A DNA stretch of 64,000 nucleotides from Notospermus geniculatus (Eukaryota; Nemertea; Pilidiophora; Heteronemertea; Lineidae). The stretch lies in assembly GCA_002633025.1 (NCBI GenBank), contig NMRB01002858.1:13473-77472 (forward strand), given 5' to 3'. This document shows, one piece after another, positions 10,816-21,456 of this stretch. The notes under the pieces were generated by a model. The model was given only the letters and a program-made list of their open reading frames with translations. It did no database searches and had not been told where the DNA came from. A program made the translations under genes and the position numbers. Within the stretch, counting starts at the first letter, position 1; each line of letters begins with the position of its first letter.

Positions 10816-11226
10816 GTATCGCAGGCCTGAGTGGACACAATTCATATTTAATGTCCACATTAATTCCGATTTTATATCCACATTAAATCAAGAATTTATG
10901 TCCACACTTAATCAACCAATCGCAGCTGAGTTTTTAATGTGGATATAAAATCGCACTACTTATTTAATGTCCATATAAATTCGTATTTTATGTCCCCATT
11001 AAATCACGAATTAATATCCACATAAAATCGACCAATCACGGATAAGGACTTTTGGACGGAAGCGATGGAATTGTTGACGGAAGCGATCGATAACACTCAC
11101 ATCCGTCCAAAAGTCCTTATCCGTGATTGGTCGATTTTATGTGGATATTAATTCGTGATTTAATGGGGACATAAAATACGAATTTATATGGACATTAAAT
11201 AAGTAGTGCGATTTTATATCCACACT
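10815..11226. mobile_element. Foldback element with terminus ACGGGTATCGCAGGCC, copy A
   Basis: The left terminus is present and the right terminus is truncated at about 11226. Its core 10939-11223 is a near-perfect palindrome with arms of about 122 bp around a 41-bp loop (11061-11101). Arms consist of alternating TTTAATGTCCACAT-like motifs. A relative with the opposite end preserved is at 27813-28155. Confidence 0.85.
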
Positions 11227-11286
11227 AGCAAAGTACCCGTCAAATGACGGGTCATGAAGCGCGGGCTGGCTCCAGAATGTGGAGTT

Positions 11287-11410
11287 ATCGGACATGAAGC
11301 CCCCGAAACGGCAACGTATGTCATTTTGTTGGGTACTCTGTCTTTTTTCGTGGCAGCGAACAATGGGTTTGTCGGCGCGTTGGCGTTTCGGATGCTTTGC
11401 GTAAACTCCC
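11287..11410. mobile_element. TA-flanked foldback MITE, copy 2 of 3 (degenerate)
   Basis: AAGCCCCCGAAACGGCAACG on the left and TTGGCGTTTCGGATGCTTTG on the right match the 6927-7054 element; the left tip is eroded. Confidence 0.6.
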
Positions 11411-11693
11411 TATTGTCATTCCCGTTAATAACGGTGGCCCTTACCCTCCCTTCGGTCACGTGCAGTGTTGTATGATGGTGTGACCGGTTTTCGTGGTACT
11501 GAGCCATGTAGGCCTAAGACTTTACCGCCCGATTGCGGCGTTACTCGCTTTGCGTCCGAAATTATTTTGTTATGTATCAAAAATAGAATATATAGAGATA
11601 CTAATTTACCGTGGAATGTTTATGTCTCGCGGGCGCGCGCGTGAATAAACGTGAATGAACGGGAAAAAACGGGAGTACCACGAAAACTGTTCT

Positions 11694-13438
11694 AGTCGGA
11701 CACCAGAACCGCCACACCACCGAGCTGCTCACAGGAGCAGATTTCGTTTCCCCTCGATTTGTTTTCCAAGACTTGAGTTGTCCCCAAAATCAGACACCAA
11801 TTTTCTCCAGCTGATGCCCGCTATCTTATTGACTGGAGAACTGAGAAAACTCAAAATGAGTAGATTTTGTCCCTACTTCAAAATCTCACTGCTGATGAAA
11901 ATATCAAGCCATGAAAAGGAAATATCAAAACATGAAAATGACAAAATCTTCATGCAATACTGGATCACTCTTCCTTTTCAGGATAATGAAGCCTGATGAT
12001 AAGCAAGGATTTACAAGCAAAAAATATTCAAAAAAAACTCTGAACAAAGATATTTGATATTATCAAAAAATATCAAAAACTGAAAAAGTGATATTTTGCA
12101 TGAGATTCCACTGCGGATAAAAAGCTGTCATCCCATGTGTCGCAATTTTTCACAGTTGTGAATGAATTTTAATTGTCTTTATTTTGTAAAAACCTGCTAG
12201 TCATGCACTTCAAACTTTTCGAGATAGCAAATTGGTGACATTTTGATATTATGATATTTTCATGATATATCCACTTTTCCTCAAAACCTTTCGAACCATC
12301 AGGTGTATAACAACTCAAAGTACCACATCCATATTTGGGAATCAAACAATGATGACTGACTTGCAATGTCGACCATCACCAATAGCACAGAAAAAAGAAA
12401 TCAACCTGAGTGGAGACTCAAAGTCTCACTATGGGGATAAAATGGTTCGAAATACTTTTTATCTCAAAATGAAACGGAAAATATTTTGGGCCGAGAGACT
12501 GACATCTCGTTCCGAGAGAAAATATTTCGGGTTGAGATACTGATAGTCTCGATTTGAGAGAAAGTATTTTGGGCCGCGAGACTGACAGTCTCATTCTGAG
12601 ATCACTCAACTCAGATTGAGATGTCTTTGTGTCGGGCCGAAATATTTTCTGTTTCATTTTGAGTCAAATAGTATTTCGAACCATTTTGTCCCTATAGTGA
12701 GATCTGAGTCTCCACTCAAGTTGATTTTTTTGTGAGGAGAAGCTCGAGCCCAGCAATGACAGGCCTCTGTGACCGGACATCTGGGATTTTGGTGTATATA
12801 CAATAGAATGTTATTCATCTCTCCTTTGTGTGTTGAACAAAGTATTACAACGATCAATACCCACAAAATACGCTGCAAAAGATGTAGAAAATGCATTTTT
12901 ACATCTTTTTATCATCAATATTCACCCTGTGTACATTTTTGCAGTCATTTGCCATCGATAAGGCACTAATCGTGTTCGTGCACTAAATGTTCTGTATTAT
13001 TATGAATAAAACAATTAGTGTATAGTCATCCTTTCTGCACAAAATGATGTGGTCAGTGGATTTGGCAGATTCGGAGAGAGGATAAACCCAGCGTAAGGAT
13101 TGCTTGATCCGCGCAAGAACATCATTCTCCCGGGTGTCGTTGATCAGGTCATTTCTTTGAGGACATATTGATCGCCTAAGTGGAAACATTCATCAACACT
13201 CCAACAACGTTGTTTCACATGAGTCGTGAGATCATGTTTGGTGTGGGAATGCGATGGTTAGCAGGGCCTTAGGCCCTAATATTTTCCATATATCGAATTA
13301 ATGGCTCAGTCACAAATGCAGCAGCCCCCGGATGATATCTTGACATCGGTGGTTTTTTGCGACGTTGTGGCCTGGGACGGATTTTCCCACATACCGGTAC
13401 CTTTCACATAGCCTATCCATGAATAAAATGTATTTCGA
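11694..13438 (+). repeat. Segmental duplication, copy 2
   Basis: Second copy of 8879-10815. Sequence identity is high throughout the AT-rich unit, hairpin and terminal unit, so the duplication is younger than the hairpin insertion they share. A third, much more diverged piece lies in the ProRS intron at 53038-53660. Confidence 0.85.
12403..12730. mobile_element. Foldback within duplication copy 2
   Basis: AAATCAACCTGAGTGGAGAC at the left pairs with GTCTCCACTCAAGTTGATTT at the right, and AAAATGGTTCGAAATA with TATTTCGAACCATTTT. The interior is a run of GAGACTGA/TCTCGATT-like units. Full-length here, partly deleted in copy 1. Confidence 0.75.
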
Positions 13439-14502
13439 TGGGCAACCCCGTGGGACACTGGTCAGTAATCGGCCGGTGTCTGTCGGATTTTGTTCTGACG
13501 AGTTCAAAAATGGTTGCCCGATAGCGTCTGGTTCCACCGATGGGTGTTTCAAAATTGGTCACCCAAGAAAATGGGGCAGAATTTAACTTTGAAATGATCA
13601 CAAATATTTGTGCCATTGATTTTCCAAAAATCAAATGTNGATGGCTATAGCTCACGAGTGAGCTAAAAAACAGCACAAAACGACACACAGTACACAATAA
13701 ATCGGAAAGTCGTCTCCGAATATTTCGCAAATTTTCGGCCCCAATCGGGTCTTCCTCAGGCGCTATGTAGAAGAGATCCCAGAGGTGAATCAAGGAAGAG
13801 GTGAACTGATTTGAAGGAGGGTATAAAAAGATATTGAGCTTACCAGCAAAATCTATCGTTCCGTCTGACACCAAAACTACTTTCTGCTGTCAGACTTTTA
13901 AAGGGTTAATATATCAATTAGTTTGCAGTGCCATAATTTAGAGCTCCATGATACCTAGAACTGACATGAATATTATCGTAGAGTTTCAAGAAACAGTCTT
14001 TCACCAGTAGACAAAAGAATGGTGAAAATTTTCTGGTGTCGGACGGAACACTTTTTGAAACACACCCCGATGTCCCTGCGGGTATCGGTCCGCTGTCCGT
14101 CCGGCAATCGGTTGATTTTGTAGAGCGGACAGACATCCGAGGGTACTCGGTCGCGCACCCGTGGGTGGCTGGCGGGATACCCGTCGGACTTCGACCAGTG
14201 TCCGGAGGATATCTGGGCCCTCGCGTGACGGCCAAAAATCGACCCATCTACTCGGTGCCAGGAGGGGGCTGACGGTCGTGTCGAGGATTATGAAGAATTC
14301 CCTGCCGAGCTGGGTTTCAACCGCAACTCGCCGCAAGAAAATAACTCCGAGTTATTTTCTTCCTATCACCTGAGCTACTGCCGGCAACTTGTCATTTTCC
14401 CCTTTTTTAGCCCGCTCGGGCGTCGGAAACATCCTCGGCAGAATCGGTTGAAATGTGACTGTAGCATAAGTGAAAATACATGTGTTGTTGACCTTGTTTG
14501 AG
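13439..14502. other. Repeat-rich spacer upstream of paralogue 1
   Basis: Contains the N at 13639, a CTGAGGAAGACCC..GGCCGAAAAT hairpin (13726-13768, reverse strand), and a tRNA-like SINE piece at 14310-14395 interrupted by a small AATAACTCCGAGTTATT palindrome. No gene supported; a signal-peptide exon for the next gene could lie here. Confidence 0.45.
13726..13770 (-). repeat. CTGAnGAAGAC..GGCCGAAA hairpin, copy 1
   Basis: The reverse strand reads CCTGAGGAAGACCCG, loop ATTG, then GGGCCGAAAATTTGC. The same arrangement recurs at 61420-61462, 63350-63390, 63450-63490 and 49020-49060. It resembles the termini of Penelope-like elements and retrozymes, but an extra base before stem II departs from a canonical hammerhead. 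Confidence 0.5.
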
Positions 14503-14760
14503 ATGGAACCCAGCAGATTTGTTCAGACGTATTTTGCAGTGGTAGTGAACCACTGGAGACTATTGGAATCGGACATACCACAGCAGAATGTTACGTCATT
14601 TTTCACCTGTGCTGTAATTTGTCGTCAGCTAAAATGTTCAACTTTCGTTTTTCTACCCAAAAATTTCGGCTCTAACTGTCAGATGAGTGAAAGGAGAGGA
14701 ACGTGTATGGAGAAGAGAGAAGCACTTCAATTTCGAGGTGCACGGATGTTTCAGAAAAAG
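14503..14760 (+). CDS. Paralogue 1 exon 1, PAN/Apple-like cysteine module
   Basis: Residues TYFAVVV..LLESDIP..VTSFFTCAVIC align without gaps to AYFNYLI..LSSPDLY..VVSRFLMCAVSC in paralogue 2. Donor GTAATC at 14761. The 5' border is uncertain: ATG 14503 is in frame, but an acceptor at TTGTTCAG (14519-14526) is also possible. Confidence 0.6.
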
Positions 14761-15659
14761 GTAATCGTGAACACCGCCAAAAATGTATAAGCTTGCTTGT
14801 AGATTTTGATAATTTCTAGCCTTGTCTACATCTGCAACTCTGCGAGAAAATTTCTAAAAACTTCCTTTTGCAGCAAATTTGCAACACTCTTGTTTAGAGG
14901 CTGTTGCGCAGTGTGCACAGGACTGGCAACAAATCAAAAAAAAAAAAAAAAAATGAAAATGATTCAGAAATAATGCAGAAGAATTTCATGTGAATTCTTG
15001 AAAAACTCCTTTCGACAGTTTCAACAACAGTTCCAGGAGAAGGGAGTAGAAATGTTTTTGAAAAGTTGCAGGTGTACGAAGACATGACTTTATTCAGTGC
15101 TACAACCAGTTGTACTAGTACCTGATCCTACCAACCTGCGCACTACACTCGTGGCTTGTTTGGTTGGGCCAGCATTGGCCGCCATGTTTGGAAGAATTCT
15201 GCCAGTGACGTCACTTGGGAATCTTATGTAAATTATGTAGTATTTAATTCTCAATACGACTGACGTACCGGAATGCAGATAGAAGTGACCTACATTTGAC
15301 CCAGGAAATCCACTAATCACGAAGGTGTTAAAATAGAAATACATCAACATGATAGTTCCTCTACTTATCACCTGCGCCAGCACCGGCCAATCAGACTCAC
15401 GAACACGATAGGCGCTACCGGTCCTAACATATGCAAAAGTCCGATGTAAATTTGTTGGGATCGGGTACCAGTCTACGTTTTTATCACGTTGATTTGTCAA
15501 CAAAAACGCAATCAAACATTTTTTCAACCGCCAGTTTATTTCACTATTTAATCCTACCGAAGAGATCGGTAACATGAAGTCTAACAACACTGGATATCAT
15601 TATTTCTACTCCATGCACCCCGCCCGATAATCCGTTATATTTTTGGCCTTATTTTTCAG
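14761..15659 (+). other. Paralogue 1 intron
   Basis: GTAATC..TTTTTCAG, 899 bp, phase 0. Contains a poly-A run at 14936-14953 and no recognisable element ends. The paralogue's intron at the same position is only 111 bp. Confidence 0.55.
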
Positions 15660-16678
15660 GCGAAACAGTCATTTGATTACAGGATTCGTAAGACAGGAAA
15701 ATTTCGACCAGCCGTTGTTCTTTCTAATGAAACATTCTGGCATTTTGATAGTTCGAAACATGGTTTACTAATTGTAATGATGATTTTAAATTTTCACTCA
15801 TGTAATTCCTCTCCTCTGATAAATCCACAAACGTGTGTCCAATTTCGACTTTTTTCTCGTCTGCGCGGCGAGGCAGATTACACCCTTTTATATAACGATA
15901 GAATTTTTCTTGAATTGGATTGCGGGATCATTTACAACCTAATACCGATAAACAAGTCATACATTTTCATTTTATGTAAAGAGGTTTTGAAGATTTATAG
16001 TATTGTAAATGGTACATTTCTAGCACAGGCACCCATCCCACTACTTGATATCTGCTATCGGAAAGGACATATATTATTAGAGGTATTGTGGTTGACAGAG
16101 CCTTTCATACCTGCATGATATCAGGTCATTGGGAGGGCACTGTTTATGAGCTGAAGCAATCTAAGAAACATAACAATTTTGTCCTTAAAAATGGTGTACG
16201 CCTTCATTTAGAAAATAAGCCACTGGCTTTTTGTCAAAGTGGAGTGCATTACGTTAAGAAATCTCGGTATCTTTTTTTCTATTCTCACGTAGAGGAATAC
16301 CAGTATAAAGCAGTGAAGTACCCGGTCAAACTGGAGAGGTGGATTGACAGACAAACAACATGGTTTTGTATTAAGTACGATCACTACAACGACTTGGTCT
16401 TCCTCTTAAAGGTACCCTACCTCGCGGGCATTGCGATGCAGAGAATTCCTGATCCAAAGGAAGGTCTCATCAAACACGGATCTGGAAAGTTCATATTCCA
16501 TGAAACGCGGGCCTCTTTTTATCCACCAATGAAGAATTTTGGAAATGGACATCATCAGTTCGGTTTCAGTCAGCAAGATGGATATTTCATGACTTTTATA
16601 ACGTCACGAGGAAAATCACGTGGTAACAAAAGGATTGTCCAGAAGTTTCGTATGTATGGAGCAGATGTTGACCAATGA
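15660..16678 (+). CDS. Paralogue 1 final exon (frame-broken)
   Basis: Open in one frame to about 16081 and in another from about 16070 to the TGA at 16676. The two segments match successive parts of the paralogue's exon, including HYVKKSRYLFFYSHVEEYQY against HFYSNQDIIFTFTPKRSMFK. Confidence 0.6.
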
Positions 16679-16976
16679 TCTCTCCTCTCTTCCAACTGCA
16701 TGCAGTCGCACGTCATATACATGTATATTCGTCGACACTTTGACGTCGCGCTGTTTGCGCGCTGCACCAGTGCCAAATTGGACGACTCAATACGTTAAAA
16801 AAGAACGGCTCATACGCCAAACGTGTATACCTTCCGAAAGAACAAGATACATGACTTCTGTAATTAGAAAATTTAACGTGAAATTGAGTGTTGAATCTAT
16901 TTAACAAGCAAGTTAGGTAACTGTACTACAATATTTGAATGCAATCTATTTCCTGCAGTGTCAAATCAGTACTTAC

Positions 16977-17021
16977 CTTCGTTGCCCTCTTCTTACCACC
17001 AGGTTGCTGCTGTTCAACATT
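16977..17021 (-). CDS. Unrecognised gene exon 2
   Basis: 45-nt exon between a good acceptor and a consensus GTAAGT donor, basic and Gln-rich. Confidence 0.4.
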
Positions 17022-17652
17022 CTGAAGTAGGCAAAGATGTACATGATTAGAGGAATGTAGGCCTATACCTATAACAATGAAAAAACGTTCCGAGTGTATA
17101 GAAATGTCATTACTTGACATCCAGCTAAACAGAAGGGCATTTCATTTGGCCCTTGTCCAATTCTCATGATGAGGTAAAATGTATAAGTGAAAAAGAAGTC
17201 CTCAGGCAAAACAATGGTTGACCAATTACCCTTTACTAACCTCAGCATCTCCAGCACTGGTAGGAGGCCTATTCTGGCAGTGCCATGCAGGCTCTGCGGT
17301 TGCAACTGTCTGTACAAAAACTTTTGCCTTTCTTGCATGAATACAGGCGTGTTTGCACACTTCCCCTTGCAAAGTGCACTTTGCAAAATCAGGAGGAGGA
17401 GCTCCAGGACACCCTCAGCTACCGGACACGGTGCAATCGGCGATGACGCCCGTGCCCCGTCCCGGGGGGGGGGGGGNTACTCTGTGCCCTGGGCAGCATA
17501 GGCCGAGGAGTACGCGAGGAGGTCGATGAGGGATGATCATGACGTACAGTATCATCAGAAAAGAACTGTTCTAGTGCTGATTCGTTACCCTCGGCAATCC
17601 TTAGCAGACTTGTCAACGACATTTCACGCATATCTTCCTCATTTTGCTCCAT
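16977..17652 (-). CDS. Unrecognised gene, 5' exons
   Basis: Exon 1 runs from ATG at 17652 (MEQNEEDMREMSLTSLLRIA..) to a GTAAAG donor after 17237. Acidic at the start, then Ser/Pro/Arg-rich, then a hydrophobic stretch and MQERQKFLYRQLQPQS. Exon 2 is 16977-17021 (45 nt, phase 0-0), bounded by CCTACTTCAG and GTAAGT, encoding NVEQQQPGGKKRATK. The exon 1 frame changes once inside a G/C homopolymer that contains the N at 17477, so the break is probably a base-calling problem. Further exons to the left are not visible. I do not recognise the family. Confidence 0.45.
17237..17652 (-). CDS. Unrecognised gene exon 1
   Basis: Start ATG at 17652; the reading frame is continuous except across the homopolymer at 17462-17477. 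The donor is ambiguous between GTTAGT (exon end 17241) and GTAAAG (17237); the latter keeps exon 2 in its long open phase. Confidence 0.45.
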
Positions 17653-18195
17653 TTTCTTCCTAAAATCAGCCGCGATTCTGCTCTGATTGATGCAGCTCTA
17701 CAAAGTACTGTTTTTGTATTGTTTACGTAGGCAATTACGTAGGAGATCGTGCCAGGAACCAATCGATAAACCCACGACATGCACGACTTCGCCATGTTTA
17801 CTGTGCTCACGTGGTCAGGTCACATGGCCCGGCCATAGTAAATTCCGTATAGTCCTTTCCAGGGCCCGGTTGCACCAAAGGTCGTAGGTGCTGTCTTAAA
17901 GTTAAGAACAAAAATGGGTTGCACCATCGATATCTTAGGACATCGCCCTAACGTTCTTCCCTATACAGTTAAGACATGTGTTAGGGGTTGTCGGTCCAAA
18001 TTCCATATCTTACGATAAGAACTTAAGTTTATAAAAAAAAATATTAACCCATGGGGTCAACTACAGTAAAAACCGATTTTCACGAAAGCCATCGCAGCGC
18101 CCCTTATCTTAATTTCTGCTGAGGCATTATGGGACATCACCATGCACCAACATCCAACCAAATTCGACCTCATTAAAATTTGTCTGGACAGGGGG

Positions 18196-18203
18196 TATAT
18201 AAG
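18196..18203 (+). promoter_or_regulatory. TATATAAG box without an identified gene
   Basis: A consensus TATA box followed by a string of repeated AACGTCTCTGTTTTG-like units (18240-18380). It may be a promoter relic or chance. Confidence 0.25.
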
Positions 18204-18239
18204 ACCTCCAATTCGCCTTTAACTGCCACGATCGCCACC

Positions 18240-18385
18240 CAACGTCTCCTTTGTGAACGACTCCAAATTACTTCTAAACGTCTCTGTTTTGTTGATGAGC
18301 ATCTTTGTTTGCTGAAGAACATCTTTGTTTTCTAAAAGCACGTCTCTGATTTTGTAACCTACGTCTCTGTTTTGTCAACGGGTCT
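18240..18385. repeat. Degenerate tandem of CGTCTCTGTTTTG-like units
   Basis: Units ACGTCTC(T/C)..TTTGT recur at about 25-30 bp period, five or six times. Confidence 0.55.
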
Positions 18386-18634
18386 ACTTTTTGCGGATAT
18401 AACCGCCCATACACTACTCCATGAATCGGTGGATTCACAGGTCATCTTTACATCTTTGCCGCTTTATTCATGGAGTTGATCAACGAATAGCCCTCGCAAA
18501 GATTACGTCAATATGGTCCGAGTTTGCACCAAACGGCGTAGAGTACTAGATGAGGAATAAATTAACCAAATTGATTTGAAATTCGCAACAAAAGAAGATT
18601 AAATCGAACTTCGCGGAGCGGTTTTTATTCAGTT

Positions 18635-18735
18635 TACGGTACCGTAAGTTACGGTACCGTACTGAAAGTTTGTGAATACAAATTGATAGATATTTACGGT
18701 ACCGTAAAATAGTACTTTACGGTAGCGTAACTAAA
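18635..18735. repeat. Cluster of TTACGGTACCGTAA palindromes
   Basis: Four closely spaced TACGGTACCGTA-type palindromes, which could form a cruciform or be target sites for a palindrome-preferring element. Confidence 0.6.
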
Positions 18736-18764
18736 AAATATACGAATTTTTGTGAATAAAGATC

Positions 18765-19075
18765 TTGAGTTATGGTCCGGAATGCTGAAACCAAGATGTC
18801 TTCGTGGCGGCCATATTGAATATCGGGTCGCAACCAAAATCGATAGGGAACCTCCCCTGATCCACCCCATTACATCACGCAAATATGAGATAAATCGGGC
18901 AACCCGTTCTTGAGTTACGGTCCGGAATGCAAACTCCAAGGTATCCTCCTGCCGGCCATATTGAATGTCGGATCGCAACCAAAATCGATAGGGCACCTCC
19001 TTTGATCCACCCGGTTACCTTACAGAAATATGAGATCAATCCGACAACCCGTTCTTGAGTTATAGTCCGGAATAG
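18765..19075. repeat. Tandem repeat, period about 145 bp, just over two units
   Basis: TTGAGTTATGGTCCGGAAT starts recur at 18765, 18910 and 19055. Units share GGCCATATTGAAT, CGCAACCAAAATCGATAGGG and AAATATGAGAT.. Confidence 0.8.
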
Positions 19076-19337
19076 GATGCGGCGGCGGACGCGACGGCGT
19101 ACGACGGAAACCAACTGAGAACATAATGCCCCCATCTCAACTTCGTTGAGCGGGGGCATGATTAAGGACAGAGGCAACAGGTATCAAGGATGATCGGCAA
19201 TAAACTTCTTCTTATAAACATTTCGGATTTTCGGTCCATTCATCAACATGTACAAGCTACATAATTGTTGATCGGTGTTGTACAACACAATTTGGCAATT
19301 CAGCTCATCACTTAGTGCAGGTACCGTATTCCATTCC

Positions 19338-19972
19338 GAGTAAGGATATTTCGACAGTCAACAGTCAACAGTCATTTTAGGAACCATGTTTTGCTACTTA
19401 ATAGAATATAGTTTTATAGTTATAGTTTTGCTAAATACTTAATAGAATATGATTCAAATAACAACAAAGACCATATCTGACAGCATTGGTGCTTTTCAGA
19501 AAATTATTCTGGTGCCCTGAACATTTTTTTTACTACGGGCAAAACGACACTGAAAAGTTCGGAGTTGAGGAACTGGCACTCTTATGGGGTCCTGTAAGTA
19601 AGGCTACATGACGCGTGTACAAGGGGGATTCACATCAGAGGCATGGCAGACACAAGATTGATTATGATACGGTACTATTCTTCATCTACATGTATAATGC
19701 ACCACAGTGTTGCTGATTTGGCCTGCCCTCAATTTCTTATCAAAGATTCAGGATTGCCTCTCGTAGAAAGTGCTCCATTTACATGCAGACTCGTAACACA
19801 GGATTGAATAGTCATATTCAGAGATTTTTTCCCAACTGTTCCTTTTATTTCTTTGTTTCTGATGTTGGGTAGGCCTAATACTTTCATCCCAAACTATACT
19901 ACTCCGCCTATTTCACAAAAAATGACTGTTGACTGCTGACTGTCAAAAATGACTGCCGAAATATCCTTACTC
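19338..19972. mobile_element. DNA element with 5-bp TSD ATTCC
   Basis: TIR GAGTAAGGATATTTCGACAG with its inverted match ending at 19972. ATTCC is duplicated at 19333-19337 and 19973-19977. Sub-terminal CAACAGTCA repeats occur at both ends. 635 bp, no coding capacity. Confidence 0.75.
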
Positions 19973-20102
19973 ATTCCAGACATGCATTCTAGCCTTGAAA
20001 CTGCGGAAAATGTCCGGAACGGCACAGTAGTTGTGTTCAAAAGTTGCTTGTTATATTTGACCTCAGTACCTATTGAAGAACGAAGGAAGCTGATACGTTA
20101 TC

Positions 20103-20668
20103 GCCGTGGACAATCGTCAGCGCATTCGCCGAGTTTCTTAGGTGGCAGCACTGGTATCCGAGTCGGAACATGGCGGTTGTGTCACAGATGTTGAAGATGT
20201 CAACTCCAAAGCGGGGAGCAAATGTACCGAAGATGAAAGGTATACACACTTAGACCATGCCGAGGATGACCTCCAGTTTATCGTCTATTAATCTAAAGCT
20301 TCCTTAATTGGGATTACGTAGTCCATTTTACATTTGAAGTGGAAAAGTTCAAGTGTCACTCCGTGGAAACTGCGGTGAATCAAACAACCGACCTAACACT
20401 ACGAACATTTCCACTTCAAACAAAGAAACAACACTCCTTTAGCGCCTATATTGCGGCTTGTTCTATTGCAAATTATCACTAAGATCATCCTCGAATGTAC
20501 TTAAACTCGCCCACCTCTACCCAAACTCTCCATCTTTCGCGTTTTAGTCGGCAACACACACATCAATATGTGACACAGCCGCCATATTCCACTCGGATCA
20601 CAGTGCTGCCACCTGAGAAACTCGGCGAATGCGCTGACGATTCTCCACGGTGGTTATACCTCATTAGA
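20103..20668. mobile_element. Element with about 110-bp inverted arms
   Basis: GTGGACAATCGTCAGCGCAT..GGTGGCAGCACTG on the left pairs with CAGTGCTGCCACC..ATGCGCTGACGATTCTCCAC on the right. An inner TTGAAGTGGAAA also has an inverted partner. The ends themselves are not sharply defined. Confidence 0.65.
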
Positions 20669-20780
20669 GGTCTGATGGTCGAATAGAACTCGAAGTAAGT
20701 TTTTGTTCACTTTCATCGGAAATTTAGCACCAAAGCCAACTTCCAAAACGGTGAACCCTTTACATATACGCCTACCATAC

Positions 20781-21032
20781 CTTGACAAGTCTTTACTTTC
20801 AAATACTGACTTATTTTGTCAGACCAGGCATGCAATCTCGGTCTACAATCAGTATGCGCCCAGCACATGTGATCAACATCGACAGCAAGACATGTTGGAG
20901 TTATAGAACAGTAGTCGCGGCATTCTTCGAAGGTCCATTCCGTGTGACCATTGTTGTTCTTCACCACTGTGGCTCCGGGAGCTTGCATGCCCACAAAAAG
21001 CTTCATGCATCCTTTATTCAAAGTACTATATT
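20781..21032 (-). CDS. Cysteine-rich extracellular module exon (phase 1-1)
   Basis: A 252-nt exon bounded by TTTTCTTCAG and GTATGG, with entry and exit both in phase 1, the hallmark of shuffled extracellular modules. It encodes about 84 residues with seven Cys in a PAN/Apple- or WSC-like order: GCMKLF, EECRDYC, PTCLAVDVD, MCWAHTDC, KTC. Flanking exons were not found, so the gene is partial; it may belong with the PAN-like family nearby on the same strand. Confidence 0.55.
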
Positions 21033-21131
21033 CTGAAGAAAAGGGAATGAAACGCAAAGGGCCCAATAGCCCTCCCTCCCAAAGGGATTGCAGAGAGATG
21101 AGTTTGAAAAGGGGAGGTTTGTTTTAAGGAA

Positions 21132-21322
21132 TTAAAGGAGCACGGTATTGCCACTTTTTCTCGACAGCCGGCGCCACCGCGCCACTCTCCAACCCAAGGG
21201 TCTGACTACGTCTCCGTACATTTTGAAATGCATTTTTGTAGTTTGTCTTACTGCCGCTAGGTGGCTCCCTTTACGTCGGCAGTCAAATAACGCATTTGAG
21301 ATCCAAAACCGTGCTCCTTTAA
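21132..21322. mobile_element. TTAA-flanked MITE, family GGAGCACGGTATTG, copy 1
   Basis: Borders TTAAAGGAGCACGGTATTG / CCGTGCTCCTTTAA. TTAA target sites are typical of piggyBac-like transposition. A second copy in opposite orientation is at 30857-31066. Confidence 0.8.
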
Positions 21323-21456
21323 ACCCGAGGCAGAGGGTCTTGGTTGCGACACCAAACCCGCGAGAGCGGAGTAAAAGCGCCGAGGGTTTGGACGGAATTT
21401 TTGCTCCATCCGAGCGGGTTTGGTGTCGCAACCAGGACCCGACGACGAGGGTTTAA
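21319..21456. mobile_element. TTAA-flanked foldback sharing a TTAA with its neighbour
   Basis: TTAAACCCGAGGCAG..GGTTGCGACACCAAACCCGC pairs with GCGGGTTTGGTGTCGCAACC..GAGGGTTTAA. The left TTAA is the right TTAA of the preceding element, so one landed in the target site of the other. Confidence 0.75.

Larger units (their letters stand above)
14503..16678 (+). pseudogene. Paralogue 1 of an unrecognised PAN/Apple-like exon + long exon family
   Basis: Two exons are supported. Exon 1 (about 14503-14760) has a cysteine pattern like PAN/Apple modules (CAVIC..C..F....NCQ...GTC) and ends in phase 0 at FQKK before GTAATC. Exon 2 (15660-16678) follows TTTTTCAG and encodes about 335 residues with no domain I recognise; its aromatic-rich, blocky pattern could be a beta-rich secreted or extracellular domain (inference). 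The minus-strand paralogue at 23196-24551 shares the same exon border and phase, the spacing of aromatic residues, and the Arg-rich end (FITSRGKSRGNKRI). A frame change is needed between about 16070 and 16087, so this copy is either decayed or contains a sequence error. No signal-peptide exon was identified. Confidence 0.6.
17653..18764. other. Intergenic, promoter-like and repeat sequence
   Basis: Includes a CACGTG word (17808-17813), a foldback-like start GGGCCCGGTTGCACCAAAG (17863), a TATATAAG at 18196-18203 and TTACGGTACCGTAA palindromes (18635-18735). No coding region follows the TATA-like word in a convincing way. Confidence 0.45.
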
